Below the pieces are notes generated by a model. The model saw only the letters and a list, made by a program, of their open reading frames with translations, had not been told where the DNA came from and did not search any database. A program made the position numbers and the translations under genes. Positions 32,376 to 43,587 of a stretch of DNA of 64,000 nucleotides are shown piece after piece (within the stretch, counting starts at the first letter, position 1; each line of letters opens with the position of its first letter). The stretch spans positions 75,312,385-75,376,384 of the forward strand of contig CM044315.1 of assembly GCA_024291935.2 (NCBI GenBank), in the 5' to 3' direction. The stretch comes from Okapia johnstoni. Lineage: Eukaryota > Chordata > Mammalia > Artiodactyla > Giraffidae.

Positions 32376-32766
32376 TTTTAAAAACTCTTAACATGTAGAC
32401 TTACCCACACATTTATCCTTTATGACACTTTTCATTTCTTCTTATGTTGACTTATTTCCTTCTAGGATAATTTTCCTTTTCAATAACTAACCCTTTTCTA
32501 TTTATTATTACCTAGATATTATTGCAGTGAATATTTTTCCTTCCTGAAAATGTGTTATCTTAACTTTTGAAGGATAACTTTGGATAGTATAGTGTAAGTT
32601 AGCAATTTAATTTTTCTTTTCATACTAGAAAGACACCTTTATGTCATCTTCAGCTTGTATTTCTTTGAGAGGTCCTTTATAGATAAAAATAATTTTTCTC
32701 CATCCTCTTATAAGACTTTGTCTTTGGTTTCTAGTAGCTTTACTATGATATGCCCAGGTCTGCCCC

Positions 32767-32792
32767 TTTTTTTTTTTTTTTTTTTTTTTTTT
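32767..32792 (+). repeat. Poly-T run (T26)
   Basis: Uninterrupted T from 32767 to 32792, inside old L1 sequence. It may be the antisense tail of a lost retro-insertion or a simple expansion. Confidence 0.9.
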
Positions 32793-33206
32793 GGTATTTT
32801 TCCTTTTGAAGTGCATAGAACCTCTTGAGTTTGAGGCTTGATGTCTTTTGTCAGTTTGGGAGAATTCTTGGTTAATATTTCTTCAAATATTACTTTTGTT
32901 TCATTTTCTCTCATCTTCTGGGACACCAATGACATATATTTAGATCTTTTTACCATACCCATATGAGTCTTACGTTCTGTTTGTACTTTCTATCCTTTCT
33001 TGTTTTAGTGCTTTGATATGTATATTTTCTATTGACAAATCTTCTGTTTCCCCATTTCTTTCTTCTTCTGGGACTAGTGTGTTATTAAAATCCATCTATG
33101 AACTTTCTAATTTCAGCTATAAATTTCTTTACTTCTGGATTACCACTTGCATCTTTATCTATATTCCAGTTATCTGGTAAATTTTTCTGCATTCTCAAAA
33201 ATATTA

Positions 33207-33394
33207 CAGTTGACCCTTGAACAATGCGAGGGTTAATCTGTGTATAACTTATATGTGGTCCTCTGTATCTGTGGTTCCTCCACATCTGCAGGTTCAGCCA
33301 GCCACAGACCATATAGTATTAGTGTTTGCTATTAAAGTATCTACATATCAGTGGACCCATGCAATTCAAACACACATGGTTCAAGCATCAGCTA
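33207..33394 (+). mobile_element. Tigger/MER2-like DNA transposon remnant
   Basis: It begins with the MER2-type terminal sequence cagttgacccttgaacaa and ends with the imperfect inverted copy (catggttcaagcatcagct). TA flanks at 33205-33206 and about 33395-33396 fit a Tc1/mariner target duplication. It is short and non-coding. Confidence 0.8.
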
Positions 33395-34254
33395 TAGTTA
33401 CAATTTTTTACAATTCCTGCTGATACTTTAACTATTTGGATAATCTGTGGGTCGGGTCCCTTTTTTTTTTCTTTTATTCTCATTTATTTCTTTCTATTTC
33501 TTGACATGACTCATAAATTTGGTTGATGCAGGATATTGCTTTTGAAAAATGTATGTGCTTTTATTAACATTATTTTTCCCCTGGTAGATTTAATTTTCTT
33601 CTGGCAAGCAGATAGTTTTTGGGGAGATCATATTCATCCAGTCAAGGCTGAATTGTAGGTATACAAGTTCAGGTCTATATTTAGCTTGCCTTTACTCTAA
33701 GGGAATAACTCTTCTGGTATCTCAAACAGTGTGGAGTATTTACCAAAGTTTTCTAAGTTAGTGGAGTCTGAACTTCAATCTCGTCTTCTGCAGCACTGTG
33801 AAACAGTTGAAATTGCCACTTGCCATTTTAACTTCTTTGATGGTGGTTTCTACTTAATTGGTTAACATCTTATCCTGTATATGAGCAGCTTAGAATTTTG
33901 CAAATAACTTCAAGTGAAATGCATGCAAAATTTTCATCTCACTTTTCTATGGATTCTTTAATTCCCAACTGCCTTGGCAAGCCCAAAAGTCAACTTTCAT
34001 TTTGCCAAGCTCAGATTCACTAGATTCAGCAAATGCTCTCTGTTGGATCTAGAATTCACTTACATTTTGGCCTGATAATTCCATAATATTTTGTTAGTTT
34101 ACCCATCGCTTTAAGAGAATTTAAAGTTGTTTTATGAAGTGGGATCTGTCCAGGTGGCATACTACCATACCCATACTTCTATTTTGATGCTTGTCTCCCC
34201 AGACCCATTGAAAGGAAATGAAGAAAAGAAAAAAAAAAAACTTATCATTTGAGT

Positions 34255-35060
34255 TTATACAGTGTAAAAAGGCATGGACTTTAGAACTAGACAGATCTGG
34301 GTTTCACTCCTTCTGTGTCTGCTACATAAGCTCCATCATCTTAAGAAAATATATAAAGGACTTCTCTGGTGATCCAGTCATTGAGACTTAGCCTTCCATT
34401 GTGAGGGGTGGGTGTGGATTTAATCCCTGATCCGGGAGCTAAGATACCTCAAGCCTCATGGTCAGAAAACTAAAAATGTAAAACAGAAGCAGTATTGTAA
34501 CAAGCTCAACAAAAACATTAAAAATGGCCCACATTGAAAATAAAAAAAAACCTTTTTTTTAAAAAAAGAAAATATACTTATAGTCTGAGTCCACTTTTGG
34601 TTCCATATCTGGACAAGCTGATAAGGAAGCACTGGTGCCACCTCCTTTAGCACTGGCATGGAGTGCAAACTATCCAACTCTTATTTGTGAACCTGGTCCT
34701 TACTCCAACCCATCATAAAACTCAAATCAAGCCTCCTTTCCTGCTCTCTCAGATCGTTTTCAAACAAGTTTGGCAGACTCTTCTACCTTCGCTGTAAATC
34801 CTCATTATCTGGGTAATAAACCTTTTTATATGTCCTTCATGTATCTGAACCAAATTTGGAGTAAGAGAGTCCATTTTCTCTCTGAAGGGTGACCAAACAG
34901 AAAGTTACTTGATCTTTTAGTTTTCTGAATTTGCTTTCCTAATCTATACAATGAATAATAATATATACCTGGAATATTTTTCTAAGAATTAGAAATAACA
35001 TATGATATTAGAGCATCTAACCATTTCTCTGGAACTTAGCAGGTGTTCAACAAATTCTGT
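34255..35060 (+). mobile_element. MIR SINE parts around a CHR-2 insertion
   Basis: A MIR head at 34255-34345 (cagtgtaaaaaggcatggactttagaactagacagatctgggttt) and MIR core/tail sequence at 34890-35060 (cttttagttttctgaatttgctttcctaatctatac...ggaacttagcaggtgttcaac). Whether the two come from one MIR is uncertain. Confidence 0.55.
34354..34565 (+). mobile_element. CHR-2-type tRNA-derived SINE
   Basis: The head is ggacttctctggtgatccagtc and the body has the CHR-2 order (taatccctgatccgggagctaagatacc, aaaacagaagcagtattgtaac). An 11-bp TSD, aagaaaatata, lies at 34343-34353 and 34566-34576. This family is shared by ruminants, hippos and whales. Confidence 0.92.
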
Positions 35061-35089
35061 ATATAAAATAATAATAATTTTAAGCCAAC

Positions 35090-35365
35090 CAGACTACAGA
35101 CTATCTTCCACTCCATACCCTGACCTTTTATTATTTTATTTTTCTTCATAGTTCTTATGACTATCTGATATTGCATTATACATTTATTCACACATCTAAC
35201 TATTTATTTATTTACTTGTATGCTGTTTGATTCTCTCACTAAAATGTAAACCACGCAAAGCCAGGAACGATGTGTGTCTTATTTATTTGTATATTCCTAG
35301 CACGTAAAATAATTTTGAGCTCATAGGCAGAGTTCAATGAGTGTTTCTTGGAAAAATAAAGGAAT
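35090..35365 (+). mobile_element. L2 LINE 3' end
   Basis: The order 'attttatttttcttcatagttcttatgac', 'tgatattgcattatacatttattc', 'ctcactaaaatgtaaaccacgcaaagccaggaacgatgtg', 'gttcaatgagtgtttcttgg' matches the L2 3' terminus. Confidence 0.75.
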
Positions 35366-35494
35366 GAGTCAGTCAGATGTATATAGAATCTAGAGCCTCC
35401 CTTTTCACTCTTGACCTGATTTAACTGTGCTACTGTGTTCCAAACTCCCCATCCATGACTCTGGACCCTACTGAATTGTCTCTATTGTAGAAAT

Positions 35495-35625
35495 AGGAAA
35501 GTAGAGGATCAGACATAGGAAGCAATATTCCCAGACTCAAATAACAAGTCAGTGGCATAAACCAGGAAAGGAAGACAGGTCTCCTCTCTTTCAGCCCAGT
35601 TTTTTTCTCAGTATACCTCCTCTCA
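35495..35625 (-). mobile_element. MIR SINE fragment
   Basis: The block 'gtagaggatcagacataggaagcaatattcccagactcaaataacaagtcagtggcataaaccagg' follows the reverse-complement MIR. Confidence 0.5.
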
Positions 35626-36687
35626 TCTCCCACCACAAAACAGGCATTTTCCCACAGAGCTTTTTCTGTTTGTTTCCAAAATCCACTGAATGATGTTCAA
35701 TAAAGCAAACACTACTTTTTAGTACAAGTCAACCTTTTCCTAATTGATTTTTCTCATTTTACAACAGACTTGTAATTGTCAATTTACTCGCTGAGTTGAA
35801 GATGGCACCTGGGTTTGTCATTCTAACCCTTGGAGTAATTTAACTCTACCTTGTAAGACAGGTTTCTATGCTTGTGTTATTCTCTGTTGGCATTGTCTTT
35901 TCAATCAATCAGTCATGAAAAATTCATGCCCAAGGTAAAGCCCTAGTGAAACACTCTCAGAAAAATGTGATTATCTTTAAACAAAGGGGAGATCTAGGTG
36001 TTCTCTGAAATTCATTGGAGAGAACAGCCTTTAATAAGGAAGCATTTTATATGCTGTTTGCAATCCATAAGATACTCTTCTTTCTCCATTTAAAATTGAT
36101 CTCTTCAAATTCTCAGGTTTCCAAAACTACTAAAAGATGAAGCCCCATGAATGTGGATTCTCATAATTTGAAGTTTGTAAAAGCTTAATGTAAGCCTTCC
36201 ATGAATGATGAAAAATGTGTCAGCTACACATATAGCAGGGTGATGGTGTACATACAATTGGATAATGTTGCATTAACGTTTTGAAACATGTTTATTTCAA
36301 GTTTTAATTAGAAAAATAGTTTGATTTATTGTACTGTCCTCTAATTATGGAGAGTGACTGATTCCTTCTTCAGATAGACTGAAGCAACAGTGGCTCCAGG
36401 CTGAGCCCTTATATTGGTTCTAGCATTGGCCTCAACCATAAAATGGTATATGGGCCTGGGTATAGCCTTCATACTGTCTGTAGAGTAAACCCTCATCTCT
36501 GTCTCATCACTGATTCATAATAGGTTACCAGTTATCATTGGCCTCAGGGGAAGTGGATGAGAGAATTTACTTGACTTAGTATAGCTCTTCATCCTGCTGG
36601 CAAACAACCTCAAGCACCTGCTCTGATAGCTGTTAGTGACTTCATCACTCATCTGTAAAGTATTACCATAAAACTATGCTGTAGAAT
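35626..36687. other. 1.1 kb without a recognised feature
   Basis: No coding frame above noise, no RNA gene and no nameable repeat. Possibly single-copy. Confidence 0.45.
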
Positions 36688-36698
36688 AGTCATCACAT

Positions 36699-36975
36699 CG
36701 GAGAAGGCAATGGCACTCCCACTCCAGTACTCTTGCCTGGAAAATCTCATGGACGGAGGAGCCTGGTAGGCTACAGTCCACGGGGTCACTAAGAGTCAGA
36801 CACGACTGAGCAACTTCACTTTCACTTTTCCCTTTCATGCACTGGAGAAAGAAATGGCAACCCACTCCAGTATTCCTGCCTGGAGAATCCCAGGGACAGC
36901 GGAGCCCGGTGGGCTGCCGTCTATGGGGTCGCACAGAGTCGGACACGACTGAAGCGACTTAGCAGCAGCAGCAGC
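36699..36975 (+). mobile_element. Bov-A2 SINE
   Basis: Complete two-unit Bov-A2 ending in (CAG)n. A perfect 11-bp TSD, agtcatcacat, lies at 36688-36698 and 36976-36986. It is close to the consensus, so fairly young. Confidence 0.95.
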
Positions 36976-37031
36976 AGTCATCACATAATTCCCAGGTGTT
37001 TTGGGAGAAGGAAAGGCTATTTCTAAACAAG

Positions 37032-37283
37032 GCATCCCACTCAAGTACTCTTGCCTGGAAAATCCCATGGGCAGAGGAGCCTGGTAGGCTGCAGACCATG
37101 GGGTCGCTAAGAGTCAGAAATGACTGAGCAACTTCACTTTCACTTTCATCCATTGGAGAAGTAAATGGCAACCCACTCCAGTATTCTTGCCTGTAGCATC
37201 CCAGGGATGGGGGAGCCTGATGGGTTGCCGTTTATGGGGTCGCACATAGTCGGACACGACTGAAGCAATTTAGCAGCAGCAGC
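37032..37283 (+). mobile_element. Bov-A2 SINE, slightly 5'-truncated
   Basis: Two Bov-A units ending in (AGC)n. A 7-bp TSD, aaacaag, lies at 37025-37031 and 37284-37290. Same orientation as the preceding Bov-A2, 56 bp away. Confidence 0.93.
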
Positions 37284-37504
37284 AAACAAGTGCTGCTCTC
37301 TCTGTCTTAGAAGTATTACTCTACAGTTTGCTATATATCAAGAGCTTTTTATAAAAAATCTTTGTCTCCAGAGGCATATTGCCTTTTATTTTGCAACATC
37401 ATTCTACATGGAAGAAGAGAAGTTTGTTATTACTTTAGCCTAGATTATCCAGAACTAAGAAGAGGGATACAGTATTTTTTATTATATACCACTCTAGCTT
37501 TTTA

Positions 37505-37695
37505 GTCAAATTAACCTGATTTAGGGTCTGGATTCTACATCTTCTCAGCACTGTGCACTTGGGAAAGTTACTTAATATCTGTGAGAAATTCAGTTTGCTC
37601 ATATGTAAAATGGAATATTAAGATTGTACTAACAATTTTTGTTAGGATTATTAAATGAGATTTTATACCTGATATATAATATTTGATAAAAATAG
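37505..37695 (+). mobile_element. MIR SINE
   Basis: MIR from head to core: 'ctggattctacatcttctcagcactgtgcacttgggaaagttacttaatatctgtg...cagtttgctcatatgtaaaatgg...gttaggattattaaatgaga'. Confidence 0.78.
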
Positions 37696-37734
37696 AACCA
37701 TTAAAACCTATAACTTGGAGCTGAAACAACCCTC

Positions 37735-37888
37735 AGAACAGGATTTAGCCATCTTGCTGAAGACTGAAACTTCAAACAGGTAAAGTATAATTATGGTTTT
37801 TATGGATAGGTTAACTGAGGAAAGGTAAAACACACTGAAGTTTAAAAGCATAGTGTCAGAGGCAAGATTTGAATTCAAGTTTCTGCCT
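37735..37888 (-). mobile_element. MIR-like SINE fragment
   Basis: The block 'ggttaactgaggaaaggtaaaacacac...gcatagtgtcagaggcaagatttgaattcaagtttctgcctcc' follows the reverse-complement MIR core and head. Confidence 0.6.
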
Positions 37889-38494
37889 CCTAAGATTTTC
37901 AGTCAGTTCAGTCGCTCAGTCGTGTCCAACTCTTTGCAACCCCATGGACCGCAGCATGCCAGGCCTCCATGTCCATCACCAAATCCCAGAGTTTACCCAA
38001 ACTCATGTCCATTGTGTTGGTGATGCCATCCAACCATCTCATCCTCTGTCATCCCCTTCTCCTCCTGCCCTCAATCTTTCCTAGCATTGGTGTCCTTTCA
38101 AATGAGTCAGCTCTTTGCATCAGGTGGCCAAAATATTGGAGTTTCAGCTTCAGCATTAGTCCTTCCAATGAACACCCAGGACTGATCTCCTTTAGGATGG
38201 ACTGCTTGGATCTCCTTGAACCAAGGGACTCTCAAGAGTCTTCTCCAACACCACAGTTCAAAAGCATCAATTCTTCAGCACTCAGCTTTCTTTATAGTCT
38301 AACTCTCACATCCATACATAACTACTGGAAAAAGCATAGCCTTGACTAGAGGGATCTTTGTTGGCAAAGTAATGTCTCTGCTTTTTAATATGCTGTCTAG
38401 GTTGCTCATAACATTCCTTCCAAGGAGTAAGTGTCGTTTAATAACATGGCTGCAGTCACCATCTGCAGTGATCTTAGAGCCCCCAAAAATAAAG

Positions 38495-38887
38495 TCATCC
38501 ACTGTTTCCCCATCTATTTGCCAAGAAGTAATGGGACCAGATGGAGAAGAAAATGGCAACCCACTCCAGTATTCTTGCCTGGAGAATCCCAGGGACAGAG
38601 GAGCCTGGTGGGCTGCTGTCTGTGGGGTCACAGAGAGTCAGATACAACTGATGCAACTTAGCAGCAGCAGCAGCAGCAATGGGACCAAATACCATGATCT
38701 TAGTTTTCTGAAGGTTGAGCTTCAAGCCAACATTTTCACTTTCCTTTTTCACTTTCATCAAGAGGCTCTTTAGTTCTTCTTCACTTTCTGCCGTAAGGAT
38801 GGTGTCATTCACGTATCTGAGGTTATTGATATTTCTCCTGGTAATCTTGATTCCAGCTTGAGCTTCATCCAGCCCAGCATTTCTCAT
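38495..38887 (-). pseudogene. BovB RT motif-C region (copy 6), catalytic box mutated
   Basis: The reverse-transcriptase YADD box is replaced by YVND (residues 25-28 of this frame, about 38804-38815). The first catalytic aspartate of the pair is lost. The frame then runs into the nested Bov-A. Confidence 0.8.
38540..38677 (+). mobile_element. Monomeric Bov-A SINE nested in BovB copy 6
   Basis: A single Bov-A unit with a (CAG)n tail. A 10-bp TSD, aatgggacca, lies at 38530-38539 and 38678-38687. BovB sequence is continuous across it. Confidence 0.95.
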
Positions 38888-39282
38888 GATGTACTCTGAT
38901 ATAAGTTAAATAAGCATGGTGACAATATACAGCCTTGATGTACTCCTTTTCCTATTTGAAACCAGTATATTGTTCCATGTCCAGTTTTAACTGTTGCTTC
39001 CTGTCCTGCATACAGATTTCTCAGGAGGCAGGTCAAGTGGTCTGGTATTCCCGTCTCTTTCAGAATTTTCCGCAGTTTATTGTGATCCACACAGTCAAAG
39101 GCTTTGGCATAGTCAATAAAGCAGAAATAGATGCTCTTCTGGAACTCTCTTGCTTTTTCAATGATCCAACGGATGTTGGCAATTTGATCTCTGGTTCCTC
39201 TGCCTTTTCTAAAACCAGCTTGAACATCTGGAAGTTCACAGTTCAAGTATTGCTGAAGCCTGGCTTGGAGAATTTTGAGCAT
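38884..39282 (-). pseudogene. BovB RT palm remnant (copy 6), 132 aa
   Basis: Contains QAGFRKGRGTRDQI, motif A (FIDYAKAFDCVDHNKL, catalytic D present) and motif B (QGCILSPCLFNLY). Motif C continues in another frame and is mutated. Confidence 0.83.
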
Positions 39283-39340
39283 TACTTTACTATCGTGTGA
39301 AATGCATACAATTGTGCAGTAGTTTGAGCATTGTTTGACA

Positions 39341-40129
39341 TTAGCTTTCTTTGGGATTGGAATGAAAACTGACCTTTTCAGTCCATGGCCACTGCTGAGT
39401 TTTCCAAATTTGCTGGCATATTGAGTGCAGCACTTTCACAGCATCGTCTTTTAGGATTTGAAATAGTTCAACTGGAATTCCATCACCTCCACTAGCTTTG
39501 TTCATAGTGATGCTTCCTAAGGCCCACTTGACTTCACATGCCAGGATGTCTGGCTCGAGGTGAGTGATTACACCATCGTGATTATCTGGGTCATGAAGAT
39601 ATTTTAGTTCTTCTGTGAATTCTTGCCATGTCTTCTTAATATCCTCTGCTTCTGTTAGGTCCATACCATTTCTGTCCTTTATTGAGCCCATATTTGCATG
39701 AAATGTTCCCTTGGTATCTCCAATTTTCTTGAAGAGATCTCTAGTCTTTCCCATTCTATTGTTTTCCTCTATTTCTTTGCACTGATCACTGAGGAAGGCT
39801 TTCTTATCTCTCCTTGATATTCTTTGGAACTCTGCATTCAAATGGGTATATCCTTTCTTTTCTCCTTTGCTTTTCGCTTCTCTTCTTTTCACAGCTGTTT
39901 GTAAGGCCTCCTCAGGCAACCATTTTGCCTTTTTGCATTTCTTTTGCTTGGGGATGGTCTTGATCCCTGTCTCCTGTACACTGTCACAAACCTCTGTCCA
40001 TAGTTCATCAGGCTCTCTGTCTATCAGATCTAGTCCTTTAAATCTATTTGCCACTTCCATTGTATAATCATATGGGATTTGGTTTAGGTCATACCTGAAT
40101 GATCTAGTGGTTTTCCCTACTTTCTTCAA
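39341..40129 (-). pseudogene. BovB linker/RT motif 1 remnant (copy 6), 262 aa
   Basis: A long basic linker (KKAKWLPEEALQTAVKRREA) followed by RT motif 1 (NKASGGDGIPVELFQILKD) and CQQIWKTQQWP. It ends by frameshift where copies 2 and 3 read QDWKR. It lies between the endonuclease remnant and the RT palm remnant of the same element. Confidence 0.83.
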
Positions 40130-40455
40130 GTTAAGTCTGAATTTGGCAATAAAGTGTTCATGATCTGAGTCACAGTCAGGTCACGGTCTTGTTTTTGCTG
40201 ACTGTATAGAGCTTCTCCATCTTTGGCTACAAAGAATATAATCAATCTGATTTCAATGTTGACCATGTGGTGATGTCCATGTGTAGAGTCTTCTCTTGTG
40301 TTGTTGGAAGAGGGCGTTTGCTATGACAAGGATGTTCTCTTGGCAAAACTCTATTAGCCTTTGCCCTGCTTCGTTAAGTACGCCAAGGCCGAATTTGCCT
40401 GTTACTCCCGGTGTTTCTTGACTTCCTACTTTTGCATTCCAGTCCCCTAATCTTA

Positions 40456-40835
40456 TCCACATTCCTCATTTTACAGTTAAGTCAAATGAAAGAATCTGAC
40501 TTTTATTTAAAACATTACCATGTCACCTCCCATGAAACCAACCAAAATGCAAAATTCTCAAGGGCAGGTACTGATTTTCCCTCACGAAAACTGAAAAATA
40601 AAAATCTAGAGAAAAATTAATAAAAAATACATATTAGTATGCTTAAATTTAAATGTATTTTTAAAATAAGCAGACAGTAGTTAAAGAAGAATAGACTTGT
40701 ATCAAAAATGATTCTTGGGAAGAAAAAATCAGTTTAATACAAATTGTGTGATTGCAAACTACAATGTGAATTAATTTACTTTTCTTTTTGCATTTTTTCT
40801 CCTTTATTTTCTTTTCCTTCTTTTTAAAATATTTT
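40456..40835. other. Unassigned AT-rich stretch
   Basis: No gene or nameable repeat. Confidence 0.4.
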
Positions 40836-40909
40836 CCAGGTTTATTGACATATAATAGCATATTGCAAGTTAAAGGTACATAATGCATTAATTTGATACA
40901 CTTATGTAT

Positions 40910-41047
40910 AGAGTGAGTGAGTGAGTGAAGTTTCTTAATCATGTCTGACTCTTTGTGACTCCACAGACTGTAGACTACCAGGCTCCTCAGTCCATGGAAT
41001 TCTCCAGGCAAGAATATTGGAGTGGGTTGCCATTTCCTTCTCTGCAT
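40910..41047 (-). mobile_element. Monomeric Bov-A SINE with (GAGT)n tail
   Basis: A reverse-complement single Bov-A unit, with (GAGT)4 at the left. An 8-bp TSD, ttatgtat, lies at 40902-40909 and 41048-41055. Confidence 0.92.
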
Positions 41048-41096
41048 TTATGTATTGCAAAATGATAATCACTATAGTGTTATTTAACTCCTCTAT

Positions 41097-41312
41097 TGGG
41101 CTTCCTCAGGAATGCAATGGTGAAGATTCCCCTTGCCAATACAGGAGGTGCAGGAGATGAGGGTTCAGTCCCTGGGCCAGGAAGATCCTCTGTAGTAAGA
41201 AATGGCAACCCATTACAGTATTCTTTCCTGGAAAATTCCATGGACAGAAGAGCCTGGTGAAGTCCAGTCCACCAGGTTGCAAAGAGTCGGACATGACTAA
41301 GCATGAATGCAA
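41097..41312 (+). mobile_element. Bov-tA SINE, diverged
   Basis: The head is rearranged relative to consensus (ttgggcttcctcaggaatgcaatggtgaag), followed by a normal Bov-A body to cggacatgactaagc. No clear TSD. Confidence 0.85.
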
Positions 41313-41723
41313 GGATATAATACCTCCATGATGTTACATAATTCTTGTATTATGGTGAAAACATTTAAGATTTGCTCTCTTAGCAACTCTCAAGTATATA
41401 AAACATTGTGATTAACTCTAATTACCCTGCTGTTCATTAGATCCCTAGAACTTATTTATAAGTGGAAGTTTACATGCTTTGTCCATCTCCCCTGGCTCCC
41501 CACCCCCACCCCCCCTGCACACACACACCTCCTATCCCCCAGCTCTGATAATCACAATTCTGGTCTTTGGCTTTTATGAGTTCAACTTTTTCTATTTCAC
41601 ATAGATGTGATTTCTTTCGCTTCTTTTTAATATTTCTTTTCTTTCTTTTGTTCTCTCTGTCTCTTATTTTTTTTTTGCATAGTTTTGATTATTGAAGCAA
41701 TACATAGTGTATCATTTGGATGT

Positions 41724-42083
41724 TGCTAAATGTTGGAGAAGCCTCTTGAGAGTCCCTTGGACAGCAAGGAGATCCAACCAGTCAATCCTAAAGGAAATCA
41801 GTCCTGAATATTCATCAAAAGGACTGATGCTAAAGCTGAAACTCCAATACTTCGGCCACCTGATGAGAAGAACTGACTCATTTGAAAAGACCCTGATGCT
41901 GGGAAAGATTGAAGGCAGGAGGATAAGGGGGCGACAGAGGATGAGATGCTTGGATGGCATCACCAACTCAATGGACATGAGTTTGAGTAAACTCCGGGAT
42001 TTGGTGATGGACAAGGAGGCCTGTTGTGCTGCAGTCCATGGGGTCGCAAAGAGTCGAACAGGACTGACCAACTGAACTGAAAT
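41724..42083 (+). mobile_element. BovB LINE copy 7, 3' end only
   Basis: Plus-strand BovB 3' 360 bp, starting at gttggagaagcctcttgagag and ending at ctgaccaactgaactgaa. A 127-aa frame (41692-42075) covers the RT C-terminal tail ([20 protein letters not shown]) through the 3' region. Confidence 0.92.
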
Positions 42084-42231
42084 TACAAAGCACTCCAGAG
42101 CTTTCTGGCTTAAAAGAATAAGCATTTATCAATGCTCATGAATCAGCTGGGTGTTTCTTCTCTATTGGTGGTCAGTTCTGAATCATGTAGATTTTGGCTA
42201 GGTTCTCTCTGAGTTGGGCTGTACTTTGCTG

Positions 42232-42313
42232 TGCCCATGGACAGAGGAGTCTGGAGGGCTGCAATGTATGGAGTCTCAAAGAGTCAGACACAACTAAGCA
42301 ACTAAGCACTCAA
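42232..42313 (+). mobile_element. Bov-A 3' fragment (plus)
   Basis: Starts within the Bov-A body (cccatggacagaggagtctgg) and runs to caactaagcaactaag. It directly precedes an opposite-strand Bov-tA, forming an inverted pair. Confidence 0.8.
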
Positions 42314-42315
42314 AC

Positions 42316-42498
42316 ATGTTGTGTCACAACTCATTGTAATCCTATGGACTGTAGTCCACCAGGCTCCTCTGTCCATGGAATTCTCCAGGCAAGAACATTG
42401 GAGTGGGTTGCCATGCCCTCCTCCAGGGGAATCTTCCCAATCAAGTCCAGGTTTCCCACATTACAGGTGGATTTTTTACCATCTGAGCTACTTAGGTT
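42316..42498 (-). mobile_element. Bov-tA SINE (minus)
   Basis: Reverse-complement body from the tail (gtgtcacaactcattgtaatcc) to the tRNA-type region (tttaccatctgagctacttagg). The head is incomplete. Confidence 0.83.
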
Positions 42499-42499
42499 C

Positions 42500-42855
42500 T
42501 CTTGTATGTTTGCAAGTCAGCTGGCTGTAGGCTGGTTTATGACGGTTTCAGTTGGAGCAACTAGGCTGTCTTCAGTGTGGTCTTTTTATCCTCTGTCAAC
42601 CTATTCTAGATGTGATCAAATGTTAGTGGTAGGGTTTCAAGAAAGAACATGGAACATATTTTCAAGGCTTCTTGAAGTATTGGCTCAGAAGTAGTGTACT
42701 GTTACTTCCATCAGTTTCTACTGACCAAAGCCACATTGAGTCACCCCAGATTCAAGAGGCTCACCTTTTAATGACAGAAGCAGCAAAATCATAGTTCAGC
42801 ATACACAGAGAGGAAAGAATTGTGAAAAATGTTGCAGTCATTCTACCACACATGA
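42500..42855. repeat. Ancient repeat, family not named
   Basis: The segment 'ggcttcttgaagtattggctcagaagtagtgtactgttacttccatcag...gtcaccccagattcaagaggctcacc...gaattgtgaaaaatgttgcagtcattctaccacac' resembles an old mammalian repeat I know by sight but cannot name securely. The left part may extend before the SINE pair (ctaggttctctctgagttggg). Confidence 0.45.
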
Positions 42856-42859
42856 TTTG

Positions 42860-43440
42860 TATGCACTATAAGACAATAGACAAGCTCTAAGTGTCTCATT
42901 AAGGAAAAGTTGTGACATTAAACAAGGTAACCCAGAAATCAAAATTACTTTCAATAATATAATAAAATGATATTACAAGCAAATAGATTACAAACCTAAT
43001 AGGAACCAGAAGTGGGTAGCACTATGGTACCACCCCAGGTAGGGGATGGGGGGAAGGGTAACGGGTTCACTTTAAGAGAGGAAGAGAGGTGCTGAATAAA
43101 CAAATAAAGGAGGGATTTTGGGTTTTGCCCAAGTATGGAAATCTATGCATTCCTGTTTAAGAATTTCAGAGGCACTGAAGAACGCCTGTGACTTCTTCCC
43201 TGTAACTTATGAGTAGCCCATTTAATAAATAAAAAATGTGTATACACACCTGTTATCCCACCTGTCCTATTAACTCTGTAGCACCTCTAGACAAGCAAAA
43301 TGTGGAGTGGGTAAAAGTAGAGATTTACCCTCCTGTTGATTATAGTTTGGCCTATTGGAGCCATCCAGATAAGGTATTCATTCTCTTTGACCTTTTCATC
43401 ATCCTGGAGAATAGGAAGTCAATTTGGGGTGTTCTTTCCA
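42860..43440. other. Unassigned stretch
   Basis: No gene or nameable repeat. A short G-rich patch (taggggatggggggaaggg) is near 43040. Confidence 0.4.
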
Positions 43441-43587
43441 AAACATAGATCTGAACCTTTCACACCTACACTTAAAACTCTTCAGTAGCCTCTTCATGTT
43501 GCTTTTAGTAAAAGTTAAAACTCCTCAACACAGCCCATATTCCTGTTAATGCCATAGTCTCGTCTCTTACCCAGAATTCTTTGTTCT

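Larger units (their letters stand above)
32380..34120 (-). mobile_element. Old L1 5' region (UTR/ORF1), interrupted by Tigger
   Basis: The plus strand resembles antisense old-L1 5' sequence: 'cctctctg..cttctgggacaccaatgacatatat', 'tcttctgtttccccatttctttcttc', 'tctttacttctggattaccac'. The match weakens after 33400 and the right edge is uncertain. A T26 run at 32767-32792 lies inside. Confidence 0.55.
37897..40453 (-). mobile_element. BovB LINE copy 6, 5'-truncated
   Basis: Minus-strand BovB of about 2.4 kb plus a nested Bov-A (38540-38677). It runs from the (TCAG)n tail to the endonuclease region (cattccagtcccct). Flanks cctaagatttt (about 37889-37899) and cctaatcttat (about 40445-40455) may be an eroded TSD. 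The ORF is broken by frameshifts and the nested SINE. Confidence 0.92.
40836..41690 (-). mobile_element. L1 3' UTR fragment cut by two SINEs
   Basis: Antisense L1 3' UTR blocks: 'ttccaggtttattgacatataatagcatattgc', 'taccctgctgttcattagatccctagaacttatttata', 'cccccagctctgataatcacaattctg'. Interrupted at 40910-41047 and 41097-41312. Confidence 0.75.
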
